Below, piece by piece: positions 34,601 through 46,736 of a stretch of DNA of 64,000 bases. How positions within the stretch are numbered: position 1 is the stretch's first letter; the number at the start of each line of letters is the position of its first letter. The DNA comes from Sclerodactyla briareus. Taxonomy: Eukaryota; Echinodermata; Holothuroidea; Dendrochirotida; Sclerodactylidae. The DNA is taken from assembly GCA_026419785.1 (NCBI GenBank), contig JAODTK010005896.1:378570-442569 (forward strand), read 5' to 3'. The notes beneath the pieces are model-generated. The model saw only the letters and a list, made by a program, of their open reading frames with translations. It made no database searches and was not told the origin of the DNA. Made by a program: the position numbers and the translations under genes.

Positions 34601-37600
34601 TTTGATGGATGTGGACATAATCTTGAAAACAATTTCATTAACTCGACCCCGGGACATCTTTGACCTTGTGAATGGCAAGGTCAAAGGTCACTACGGAGGA
34701 ATGAGGGCCAGTTTTGGCTTAACTACAAAATGCATTTCTGAGCGGTTCTCAAAAGTGCTTCTTCATAGAATGTTGCAAGAAAATTTACATGGTAATGCCT
34801 ATCTGAGGTGTTCAATAATGCTAATTTTATGAAAAAGTTGAGATTTTTCCCATGATCCTTTTCATTTCTTCCCATAATTAATTCATTGTAGATCTGACCT
34901 TCGTATCTTAGCTGTAATACTGTGGATATTATTGTCAACAGACCTCAACGGGACGTGCCATTTCGACACTAGACCAAGCGATTCGCCGTAGGCACCCAGC
35001 CCGAAAGTAGCTACTATAAGTAAGAAGGCTATTCCATTAGTAATATGCCCTTCTTATAATAAGCAAGTGAGATGTGAGACTTGATCCATAAAGGATATAT
35101 ATTAGAGATCGGAATTCAGAAGTTTTAGGAGAGATCGGGGTCATAGACCCTTGAAATCAAGGATTTTGGAGCATGATTTGCAGCGAAGGTTTGCAGCACA
35201 GGGGCTCGTAGCCTTGACCTATACCATGCCCATAGCATAATAGCTATGGGTATATAGTATACAAGCCGCTGTGGTTTCGAAGAGGTAAGTTCGAACATTT
35301 TGCATAATACAATGCATACTCATATAATTGTGTGTCAGACATCGAAAACATGCAGGACATGAGAAGAAACCCTGTTTTAGTTTTACTAGGGGCCCCTTCG
35401 AAAGCCCGCCACGTACTTGATTGACATATGATTTGGCAGAACTAGTGCATGTGCACATTCCTATGTTGACCATGTGGAATGGGACCAAATTCACTGTGAA
35501 ATTAACGTTGAAATCTGCAATCTGAAACATATTGGAAATCATCAAATAATGGAACATGCAATGTAGATGGTTATAAACATTTCACAAAGATTGAATCATG
35601 TTCATTTTGAAACCTAGCTTTAAACACTGATAATCTATTAACATATTCTGTACAACCATGACTTCTGCAAAAAGGTATTAGGTTCAGGGTCCAGGATTAG
35701 GAGTGGGGTTAAAGGTTATGGAGGTTTTAGATGTTTGTAAACACTACTGGTATGCAATCCATGCCGTTTTTGTTTCGCCTAAACAAACTTTCTTTCAGGC
35801 AAAGAATTTCCCTGAAATGTGAGGCCCCATTTTCGATGAAATTTTGTCTTTCGTATTGTATGATCTGACTAGATTTTGGATGCAAAACTCACTAATTAAG
35901 GAGGGGAATTACTTATTAGATAAAATATGCAATTACGTTGTCTATTTGCATTATTTCATGCAAAATTTCAAAGTTTGTTGGATTTTTCTCGAAACCTGGT
36001 GGGTATGGTTTACCTCCAGTTCCTAATTTTCAGCTCAAACCAGCTATGCTGGTTGAGCTATTGTGATTCCATGTCATCTATCTATTTATCTGTCCATCTA
36101 TCCATCCCGTCTATCTATCCAGTCTGTAAACTTCGCCTTTTGGGCCACAAAATAGTTGTGCTTTTGATGCATCCCTACCAGACTTGGTCACATGTTATTG
36201 ACAGATGGGTCATAGTTGAAAACCGGAAAACCTACTTCTCTTCAAATGTTGGTGGTCAGCAGTGTCTGATGTTTCGGTCATAATGATGGTCTCTATCTAT
36301 CAGCTCTACAAATTTGGGGTGTTCGGGAATTTTCGGTCCAAGGTTCCACTTGGGGGCCACTTCATGAATTTTCCCACAATGCTACTTGAAATGGCATCTC
36401 CCTCCCACAAGCTTCAATTAATTTTCTGCCAAAAGTTACATGTAATATTCCCAAGCAGTTATACCCATCCAAGTACTTACTGGCTGCTCAACGGAGCATG
36501 GTTGAGCAATCGTTGGACTGCTCAACAGACCAACGCATGCTCAACTGCTCCTCGAGCCCTGCTCAACAGGCCAATCATCGTGTATTTTCGTCGTTACGTC
36601 ATAACTTCCGTCAGCTAGTCATAATAATTACTAGAGCTGAGCGCGGCGGCGATACAAATAGTGTACGACCTCGCGAGTCTCCACTTTCGTTGTTAATGTT
36701 ATTATTCCGGGTCAAATTATAACATTTTTAAACGAATTCGGGCATCAAGAAATACGACAATGTTTGGAGGAAAATTTGTAACTTGTAACTTCGCCATTGC
36801 TGGGAGGCTAATCGGAAACACATCTACGATCAAACATACGGTATTTTTCATAATAAAACGGTGCGGGAGGGCTAGAGTCGATCACAATCGTAGTGCAGAA
36901 TAGCCTGAAAAACATTAGTACCAGTTACGCGAAAAGTCATTCCTCTGTAGTGCAGCCGATGGTGTCATCCCTTTCGGAGCAAGTGTAGTCCTAGTCCGCA
37001 ATAGCATACCGTGTTCGCGTGGGTTCACATCACTCTCGAGAATGCTACTTGTTTTCATTGGGAGGCACTCGGTCTCTATTGAGACAGGCGTAGGCCTAGA
37101 AGGGGGAGTTGCCTTGGACCCATTAACTAAGTTAAAGTAGTGGGATAAACCAATTCCTATTGAAAAGGGCAGGTAGCTGGTTATGTGAACTCTGGATGAC
37201 CCCTGCCAAAGGCCTCTTCTTCCTAGCAGAGGTAGCAGTAGCCCACTACAACTAGTCAATCTATTTTGGTGCGGGACTTCGCTAACGGCTAATGTTTCCG
37301 GCACCTGGGCGTTATTATATCATTTCTTTTTAACGTCATTGAGGTTACCAGAAAATCAGCGAGATCCGGGGTCGGTCTTTTTCCTTCTGTTTCTTCATTA
37401 AATAATGTTTTTCTGGTATTTTTAAATAGTTTGTGGGCAAGAGTTGATCTGAGATATTGTAAAATTGATTAAAAAAAACATTTTGGCAATTCAGCATTTT
37501 GTAGCACCTTGACTCGGAATAAATGATTACAACAAAAAATTATTTTGGGTCATCAGGCAATGTTGTACACCTTGACTCGGAATAAAGTCAATACTCACTC

Positions 37601-38640
37601 TAATTTATTATTTGTGTAGGGCGCATTTGGGCAGCCCAACAAACGAACATAGATGGGTGATCGATCCGTTGTACGCGGAATCGGTCTTTCCCAGCTTTTC
37701 TTTGGTCAGTCATCCTCTGTACAAGCCAATGCGTCCACTGCTGAGCAAGCGTAGCCAAGAAGGGGAGGTTGCTTTAAGAGACACTAAATTTTTTGGCAGT
37801 CATCCCCGTCAAGCCACTGGGTGCCCACTCCCTTACTCCAAACACGCGTGCCCCATAGGGGGAGGTAGATTGCCTTGGACTTAGACCACTTAGGCTAGAA
37901 GGGTTGATTATGTGTATTCCACAGAGGTCCGCAAACCAATCTAAATAACGTAATTAACTGACATATTTTACAATCGGGATACAATATGTGGAGTCCCAGT
38001 CACAGCACGTTTTCATCTTTTTCATCCTGTTTTTGTTTTTTAACAGGCTCTATGGAACTCAAATCTAACAGGTGCCGGTGTGCTGTGACTTCAGCATCAA
38101 TCTATTGACTAGCATATGCAACACCCTCAAACGCATGCTTTTATGTCAATACTGTGACAAAACCTGTGCATTGAAGCAAACACTTGAAAAACAATAACCC
38201 GCGCATAAATATCCTGTATCCTCTCTGTTCTCCATGGTGAAGCTTAACTGATGCAGTGCAAAAGCTTTTGAGGTAGCAAAGCTTCAAAGTGAACCATTGA
38301 TGAAATCTGGCTAAATCCAGATACTGCTGAGCTGACAGCCAAACAACAACCGGTGGCCCACCATGGCAAGTAACATTGTCATCAACCTTCGGAAATATGC
38401 TGGGCAACTTTCCAAGTGCTACTGGAAACAACGTTTGATGAGGTGGTCTTTCTTCTCTCTCTGAATACAAGCGAACTGGTGAATCGCACCATTGCTCAGT
38501 GCATAAAGGAGAAGCTTGGAACCTGGCAGAAAGCATTCCGAGGTCAAACTGCTGATTGACAGACGCCTTAAGGTAAGGGCAAATGATGAGGAAGATGGTA
38601 TGTCAATGCATGAAAGTAATCATTTTGATTCCTTGCGAAG
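31681..38640. other. Intergenic, no recognisable gene
   Basis: Seven kilobases with poly(G) at 32,002-32,016, poly(C) at 33,377-33,406, a degenerate (ATCT)n run at about 36,076-36,120, and two related segments containing a GACCTTGTGAA...GGTCAAGG block near 34,345 and 34,660 (a dispersed or tandem repeat of about 310 bases). The longest frames (minus strand 36,915-37,304 and 38,141-38,536) show no domain that I can name. Confidence 0.55.
37505..37586. repeat. 19-bp direct repeat
   Basis: CACCTTGACTCGGAATAAA occurs exactly at 37,505-37,523 and again at 37,568-37,586, 63 bases apart. Both copies contain AATAAA. Confidence 0.95.
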
Positions 38641-38660
38641 CCAAAAGGTATCTAGCAGTC

Positions 38661-38729
38661 ACGCGTGTGCGTGTGTGTGTATGTGTTTGTGTGTGTATTT
38701 GTGTGTTTACGTGTGTGTGTGTGTGTGTG
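38661..38729. repeat. (GT)n microsatellite
   Basis: Imperfect GT repeat of about 70 bases. It produces spurious Val/Cys-rich frames. Confidence 0.95.
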
Positions 38730-38739
38730 ACACTTGGTT

Positions 38740-39760
38740 TCCACGCGATATCTAACAAACGCCAGCATGTTTATTCTGTTCATATCCAGGTAGGTAGTGT
38801 CACCCATTGAATGGATGACCCTATTGTTTTTTGGTCCAATCGATGGTCGTTCAGGTCATGAAGGTCAAACTTTGAAAGTTTTTACGCACGATATCTAATG
38901 ATCGCAAGCAGGAGAAATTCATATTGTGGTAGGTAGGTTTAACCCATGGCGGGGATGACCCGAATTGTTTTTGGTGTGAGGACAAGTCATTTTAACTGTG
39001 CACATATGGCAATCTTATATATCTTGCAACAACCATTTTAAGTGATGGTCCGTACTGGAAAGTTTTGTGCGTCTGGTTGAAATACATCTGGTGACCGACT
39101 TTACGCTCATTTGACCTGTTGAAATTGACCTCATTTGATCCTCTGACCTAGTGATTTTGCCTGCTTTTTTTTGGTATGGCGGGACGTCTTGTTAAGACAA
39201 ACAAAAAAGTCAATAACTAACCTCATACTACTATACTCGTATCACAAGCTATCTCAATGCAAGTGGAAAGGTCAGACAGCTAAAATCGTCATATATCTCG
39301 GCACCCAAACATTTTGGAGGACCTGTCATAATTGAAAGTTTCGTTCGTCTGGGTGAAATACTTCTTGTGACCACCTTTTGGACTCATTTGACCTATTGAA
39401 CCTTTTGCCCTCATTTGACCTTTTGCCTGGTGATTTGCATGCTTTTTATATGTTGGCCGGAAGCGTCTTGTTAAGACAAACGAAAAAGTCATGACACTAC
39501 CATACTACGAATGACTCCTTATACACTATCTCCATGAATGTGAAGGTCAAGAGACAAGCTAAAACACTGGAATGTGGATAATTTGCATTTGACATCTGCT
39601 CCTCAACCATGATATCTAATGATCGCGAGTATCTATCAAGTTCAAATTAAGTGTTGGATTGTACACATGATAAGAATAACCCTATTGTTGTTGGTATCAG
39701 GTCAAAGGTCATTCCAGGGTCACCATAAAGGACAATCCTTATATCTCGCAACGAATTCAT
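38740..39760 (+). repeat. Tandem and dispersed GGTCA-rich repeat cluster
   Basis: Two unit types alternate. One begins ATATCTAATGATCGC (or a close variant, near 38,742, 38,888 and 39,609) and continues to CCCTATTGTT(T/G)TTGGT. The other contains GTCTGGTTGAAATAC (39,071) and GTCTGGGTGAAATAC (39,347), 276 bases apart, each followed by CTCATTTGACCT and GTCTTGTTAAGACAAAC. Non-coding. Confidence 0.85.
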
Positions 39761-39799
39761 TGTACAGGGTGAGAACAAGCATATCGCCAACCAAACAAA

Positions 39800-40022
39800 A
39801 TTTCCCCCAGTGGAAGACAGTACAAATCTTGAATTGTCATTTTATTGTTATTCTTGAAATGTTTTGGAGTATTGGACTAGCACCCAATATTTCCCCAGAC
39901 AAGAACAGAGTACAAATTCCTTGAATTGTCATTTTTAATTTATTAGTCCCATGACCACCTATATGTCCTCTGACCAGTAGTGGGTTGCTACGGTGGGGGC
40001 TCAATTTTTGTCTTGCACACGC

Positions 40023-40056
<34 letters not shown>

Positions 40057-40424
40057 TTCATAGGCCAGCTTATGAAATTTTTAAATGTAGCCCTGTTTGA
40101 AGCCTGCATCACTGCATTATGACAAATTCCTAATTGGCAAAAGCAGAAACACTCCCTTGCGTAACTCCTCGCATTTAGTGTCACATTTCGACCACCAAGT
40201 GTTGTGTGCCCTCTCCTTTCATAAAATTCTGTGTTGCTTCCTTCCCCCCTCCCCTTCCCCAATACAATATCCCCCCCCGGTGAAGAAAGTACAAATTCGT
40301 CAATTTGTCAATTTTATTTTATTCCTGATAGTTCTGAATATGGGCTAGCCCAGTAACGTGTTGCTATGGGTGGCGTGGGATTGCAAGGCAGATACGCCTC
40401 TTTCTTACATGCACCACCACCACC

Positions 40425-40458
<34 letters not shown>

Positions 40459-40540
40459 CCCCCCCCTCCCCCAGGTTTCATAGGCAGCCTATGAAAATGG
40501 AAAAATTGTAGTCCCTATTTGACGCCTGCCTCACTGCATT
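39800..40540 (+). repeat. Tandem duplication with embedded poly(C)
   Basis: GTACAAAT(T)C...TTGTCAATTTTATT recurs at 39,820, 39,910 and 40,289. The block GTTTCATAGGC followed by AGCCTATGAAA-like sequence recurs at about 40,055 and 40,474. Each long unit (about 380-420 bases) has its own poly(C) run: 40,024-40,053 (30 C) and 40,426-40,472 (about 47 bases with two or three T). Confidence 0.85.
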
Positions 40541-40559
40541 CATGTACAATTCCTAATTG

Positions 40560-42084
40560 CGAAGGCATATCGTTTTCTTCTTGCGTATACTTCTATACGA
40601 GATATGGATATCGATGGGAAGGGTAGCCCAACTGGCAATTGCTTTCCATAGGCGTATATTCTATTTACGCTAGGGGAGATGCCAAGTTTTGTTGCTTTAC
40701 ATTAATTGAAAACGGTGATATGATCTCAAATTCCCATTTAACTAGTTTACTTACAGCAGAAATGCACACCAGAAATGTCCTGCTGAATTCATTTTTTGAA
40801 CACCTATGTAGCCCCGCCATTATCCTCTTCAACGACTGTCTGCATTGTGTGTGTATACATATACGCCTTCAGTTTGACTGGTCAACATTTCCCAATCCTC
40901 AAAGTTTCATCTCTCAGCTTGTGTGTGAGACTGCAAGAATGAGAAGTAAACAAACACTAATAAAAGCTTTATTAGACTGCCCTTTCGGACATCAGTGTGG
41001 AATGGTACCTGGCACTCGCAATGCTCATAGGATGAGAGGGGTAATCCAATTATTCTCTGTGTCAGTCTACTGATTATCTGATTGTTTTAACACTTCCCTA
41101 GGGAAGGCGAAAAGCACACTTTCCAGTGTTGTGATGACTTGACAGCAGGACTTGACAATTGGGTATTATTAACCTGTGATTCATAGACAGCCCTAATGAG
41201 AGGGATTACTGTGGTGTGTGTAGAAGCGTTAGTGGGGAGGAAGACGAAAGCAAGGGTCAAGGAAGCTTCTGAAAGTAAGGAAGGCCCCAACATTGGTGGC
41301 AATTTTGCTATTAGCACAAGTGAGGGCAATACCTGTACCCATGAGCAAAAGTGATGCAGTACCCTGTACCCCAGGCCAGGCAGAAATGGGCAGGGTTTTT
41401 AAGTCTATAAAGGATCTCTCTTCTTCCCCATGCCTCCCCTATCTGGTTGTTGTCTGTCACATGATGTGACACTTTGGGAAATGTGATTGCCAGGATAAAA
41501 CCTGTTAAACAATTGGCCAGAAGTCATACTGGATCAACATTAACTAAGCCCCCATTTAGAAATGTCTCAACATGGCTATATATACTAGAAAATTACAAGA
41601 TCTTTTTCTGTTCTATTATCTATTTGTATTTTGTCGTGCAGCCATATATATTTGGGTTTAATGGGAGGTGCGCATGGGGTGGGTCTATAGAGAGACATTC
41701 CTCCACCCCACCATGTAGGAGAGAATATATGATTTGAAAGCCTTGTGAAAAGTTTGACCCAAAACAGCAATAAGACATTGTGATGGCCTGGTTAAAAGGC
41801 CTATTGATCACAATATTCTGAACAGTTCGCCCCTTGTCAATTGCATGACCCACCTCTTGTCCCCCAGACAAGGTGATCATTGTACTTTCAACAAAATGAT
41901 GCACTCCCCTCAGTCACTTGTTCCTGAGAAATCATGAAAATTGATACACCCACGTCACTTTGAAAGACACAGACTACTTACTCTGCTGTACAAATTGAAA
42001 CGATTGACTGGCATGACCTACCCTCAGTCACATTATTGATTAACGCCATATGGTACATATGACCAACATGTGAGACCCAATGCT
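40560..42084. other. No recognisable gene; one 144-codon frame
   Basis: The plus-strand frame at 40,639-41,073 is the longest simple ORF with balanced composition outside the elements, but it matches no family that I know and has no supporting splice or promoter signal. Nothing else stands out. Confidence 0.45.
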
Positions 42085-45000
42085 CAGGTTCCCACAGTCT
42101 CTTGAAAGTCCTTGATCCTTGAAAAAAAATGCTAGTCCTTGAAAGTCCCTTGAATTACCTTGAATTTTGGATTTTTTCTAAGAAGTCCTTGAACAAAAAA
42201 AAAAAATAAAAATGTCCCTTGAAAAGTTTGGGCAAGTCCCCTTGAAAATTTCAGCAGTCATTTCTTCTGTCATTACCTGGCACCCAAAACTTATTAATAT
42301 TACTCATATTTCTAAGTTGGGTAAAGGTTACATTTAATTGAAAGTCAACTGGGGGGGGTAACCCCTAATAATAAGGCCCATATTTCTAGAATCACAGCAG
42401 ATTAACCATTGGTTCAACTCGCTGTCACATCATATCTGGGCCTCCCAAAGCTTATCAATTTTGCTCTTTTTTAGCTTGGGTGAAGATTACATTTGACACT
42501 GTTCGCCTCATATAGTGCTGCTAGTAGTTAATTGATAGCATCTGGTGAAAACAGAACATCTTAGCAGACCCCAAACAGTCGTTCGTTGATGGATGTTAAC
42601 CAAACTTGGGCACCATATTCATTGCCGCCCTGGGACTGTTTGACCCAAAAGGGTGGTCAAAAAGAAAAAGGAACAATTGTGTGAAATTGTCTTTTTGGCC
42701 CCCAATTGGTCTTCTTTTGATGGATGTTTGACCAAATGTAATGAATGGGCTTCTTGTGGTCATTAAAGGACATATAAGTGTTGATACTTCCTTGAGTGGT
42801 TTCTCATTCACATGTTGACATGTGCAATGACAATGTCATTAGAATGAGGACAGTTAAGTCGGTCATGGTTTGAAACATTGGCAAAATGCTTTCCTTCCCC
42901 GCAAAGGGTCAATTAATGTTCTTGAACTTAACACGTAATATTATTCCACATCCTTTGATGGATCATGTTGAAACTTAGTCACAGTGTTGACCAAGTCATG
43001 AGCCATCAGAGGTGCTCAGGAATTGGGCCCAAGGCCCGGTTTCGGCCTGAAGTCCTCTGTGGGATCAGCCAATGCTTCTCCATGAAGTTTTGTCACAGTG
43101 TTTTGTTCGGGCATAAAATGTTCTAGAAGCCATAGTGTTCGGATTTTTTGGTCAAGGGCCTTTTATGAAAGATGTTTTCCCAATTATTAACACACCTATT
43201 CTAGTTTCATCGATTTTTTCTAGTTCTTCTGCACAACCAAGTTTAAATGTTTATTCATTGACATTTTTAGCTTGTTCCTTCACCACAGCACAATTTCATG
43301 ATCTGGCTTCTTAACTTTCAAAGTGTACCTGAATACCATAGACTGATTGGTCTGAACATAGAAGATGGCTCCCCATGAGACGTGGTACTTTCACAAAGAC
43401 GGGTACTGAGAAGCCGGAGTACTCTTCTTTGGCTATGGAAGTTCAAAGATCCACACAAAGCAAAATGCAAACTGTGTCAAAAACGTTTGATATTTCCTCA
43501 ATTGGTCCCATTCAGCCCTCAGAGCCATATGCAGGTAAAACTACTCTTCCATATGCAAAGACCATTTCTCGAAAACCGCTGCAGGGTCGTCATCACCAAC
43601 TTCTTCCTTCAATTCACTTAGTTACCACCACTCAGAGGACCCTGGAACTGTTTCTACGCCCCACAGAAATTCCTCAGGCATCAAGTTCCCCCAGCTGTAG
43701 CGGTTTGGAAGCTTACGTTGTTGCAGTATGACATCCTGAAAAAGGCTGAGGTCCTTGTGGGCCATAACGTGGTAATGATCACTATTCCTTCAATTCTGCC
43801 AAGCTGTCCCGGCAAAGTACTTGCAAGTATGTTCCATGAACAGTCACATTGCGAGGTCATTCACTTGCCGGAGCTACACATGTGCGTACATGCTCTGCTT
43901 TGGACTTCGCCCTTATTTTCATGCCTTCTTGTGATAAGATCCCGAGTGCAGAGTGCTACTCCATTTCCTTTGACTAGTGTAATGAACAATATTTCAACAA
44001 AATGAGGCATATGGAATTCATTGTCAGATACTGGGATAGCAACAGTGCGCAAGTAGCTGTCCGGTAAATTGGGGTCTTAAATGCCTTGGACATGCCACTG
44101 CTTTATACTAATATCACTTCAAGGCAGGTCTCACAAAGCTAAGATCTAAACGCCTGCTGCAGGTTTTATGGATTTTTTTTGTACCACAACGTCAACGTGA
44201 AGTTTTTTATCGTGATCTAGAGAATGATCGCAAGACCGAAAGGACCTGCCTGATATGCAACGTTGGAAGCTGTGGTCTCCATATAGTGCATGGCAGCCTG
44301 CAGAAGGGAGTAACTGCATCTGGATGGAATCTCTCAAGTCTGCTGAGAGCACTTTGGCAACTATTTCATGATACGACTCCTGGCCAGACGAGAGGAACTT
44401 TTGTGCAATCACAGTCCATCTTGATCTTACCCCACTACAGTTCTGTCCACACATCTGGGTTGAGATGCAAAAGTTTGCAGAACGTGCCTCCAGATGTGGC
44501 CTAATGTGAAGAGTTTGGTCAACTCTTTCAAGGATCCAGGAAAACCCGAGGTGCACCTGCTTTTTCCAACAGTTAAGGCAGCGTGTGCCGATCCACTCAC
44601 CACAGCCAAGCTAGAGTTCTTCATCTCCCTTGCCAACCAACCCAGCCATTCCTGACTAGATTCCAGACGACGCACCCATGATCTCCCATTCCTGGGTTCC
44701 AGTCTACGGATCTAATACAAGTCTCATGAACAGGTTCCTCAAGAAAGACCTTGTGGAGAGGCTGATACATATCAGAAGCTCAGCTTCTAAAATCCTCATG
44801 AAAGGAAGAACCATGTGCCTCCCAAGAACGTGGACAATAGGCTTTGCTGCAAAGAGTCACTCAAAAACCGGCCCCCAACAAAGAAAAGTTGTTAGTGATC
44901 CCCAGAACCTGTCTTTCAAGGCCAATTGCATGTCTTTTCTGGCAGCTACAACTGATAAGCTTCTTGAGCGAAGTCCTCTCAATAACTCCCGCTCGATACC

Positions 45001-46736
45001 TCCAATCGCTTTGCCCCAGAACAATAGTGAGCACTTAAATAACCGATCCCACTGTGAAGTTCGAAAAAATCTTGCACATGCTCATGAATGGCAGGTGCTG
45101 TCAGCTGATGAATTTGACAACCTGTTGTCACATCAACAAGCATTCGCACAGCAGAAATGAGCAACAAAATGCTGTAGCGTTCAAGACAGTTCCCATTGAC
45201 GCACGGAGACTGGACACATTCTTGGCAAAACACCTGAAGAACACGAAATACGGCCAAGCTGTGGATGTGTTTCAGCTTTTGCTTACTTTGTTCATGGTCA
45301 GGCCTCAGTGGAAAGGGGGCTATACTCGGTGAACCAGACATGCCTGTGGAGAACACTCCAAGAGAAGACAGTGGTTGGCCCTACGGAACGTGTACGATAG
45401 CAATCGTGCAACTGGTCCGGACTTCACAGAGATACCCTTCACTCCCAGATTGAGAGGAACATAAAAGCTGCAAGAATGAGGTATAACCCAGTTCTAGATG
45501 AAACCAAAGAAAAGCACACAGGTGAGAATGAGAAGGCCAAGAAACAAAGGAGTTCCGGATGAACTACATGACAGCAGAGAAAAAGAAGAACCTGATGCGA
45601 AGTGCCATCGACAAATGGAAAAAAATGAGGCAGATTACCTGGCACAAAAAGCACGTAACTCAGGCATGACTTCATTCTTCTCTTCTGACAAAGTCCGAAT
45701 GCATCAGTCGGAAAGCTACTGAAAAGGCCCAAGAAAGTAAGAGTCTGCAAATCGAAATAGATGAGCTGAAGAAAACAGCTGAGAACATTGAAAGTGATCA
45801 AGTACCTCCTAGTCTAGGGGCATTCCACAGTACATGGGAGAAATGATCATGTAAATTTGGTAATTGAGTTTATAGTTTTTGTCTTTTGTCGCAACAAAAT
45901 TTGCAATGGTATTTATTAATGGTTTAGAGTAACCAACTTTATCTTGCAGTCCCTCATAATGCATACGGGGACGAGGAGGAAGTGATCCATCTAGTCCTGG
46001 CCACATACATATCCATGTTATGTTCATGTCATGATTCACGTCATATTCTCGCTGCCGTACTGACAATTAATGGTATAAGTAAATTAGTGAACATAGAAGC
46101 TCAGGCTGTTTTGCATTATTATAACCCATCAAATGATTAGTGTAAAAATTTCCATGTTTTAAGGATATCTGGTTTTTTTACTCTGCATGCTAGACAGCAC
46201 AACAATTCTGTAAAGTTTCAACACATAGTTAGAGATCATTGGGTGATGCCTCATAATTGTTTCCTTTCTAGGGGGATTTGCCTCACTACTACAGATAAAC
46301 AACTGCCCTGATTTGCCCTTTCTCCACGGCATTCACTTCAGGATAAATTATGAACCTGTTATAAGACACTGGCAATCATTGGACATTTTCCAGTGACAAC
46401 ATAGCAGTTGTAACCATCATTTATGACATTGCCCATGGTAGCCAAGCCCATGTTATTTTCTGTTTGTTTATTAGCTGTGCCTGACCAATACCAGTTTTGT
46501 ACCACCCTTGATTCTGGTAATATCCCTACTCACATTAATAAATAAAAAAAAGTGGGAGGAATCGATGGCTGTCAGGGGTGGATGAGCCCTCTTGTAATCC
46601 ATGATGGGATATCGACTGCATAACATGTTAATTTGTACTAAAAGATTGCTTACAAAAGTCCTTGAATCAAGGCCATTTGTCCTTGAAAGTCTTGGAAAAG
46701 TCCTGACATTACTTTTACGATTCTGTGGGAACCCTG
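42085..46736 (+). mobile_element. hAT-like DNA transposon with terminal inverted repeats
   Basis: The left end reads CAGGTTCCCACAG (42,085-42,097) and the right end CTGTGGGAACCCTG (46,723-46,736): inverted repeats with one indel. Flanks are CCAATGCT on the left and CATGCTAT on the right. They share ATGCT, so an 8-bp duplication is suggested but imperfect. GTCCTTGAAAGTC-type subterminal repeats occur at both ends. Inside lies a broken BED-finger hAT transposase on the plus strand. CAGGG-type ends and 8-bp duplications are standard for hAT elements. Confidence 0.8.
43365..45845 (+). pseudogene. hAT-type transposase, BED zinc finger, broken
   Basis: From the ATG at 43,365, frames give KAKCKLCQK (the CxxC of a BED finger, about 43,460). 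They then run through AEVLVGHNVVMI and a MCVHALLWTSPLFSCL block, to RRQREVFYRDLENDRKTER-like sequence (44,190-44,250) and VGSCGLHIVHGSLQKGVTAS (44,267-44,325), followed by LLRALWQLFHDTTPG. The C-terminal AVDVFQLLLTLFMV, then in another frame GQASVERG (45,298), is the hAT dimerisation block. A Lys-rich tail follows. More than six frame changes and stops occur. An intact protein would bind the element ends and cut them. Confidence 0.85.

Noticed and set aside
38661..38810. Cys/Val-rich plus-strand ORFs as a secreted Cys-rich peptide
   Set aside because: They are GT-repeat translations with no signal peptide or Cys spacing.
40639..41073. 144-codon ORF as a definite gene
   Set aside because: Balanced composition but no motif, no splice signals and no flanking gene structure. 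It is left as unassigned.
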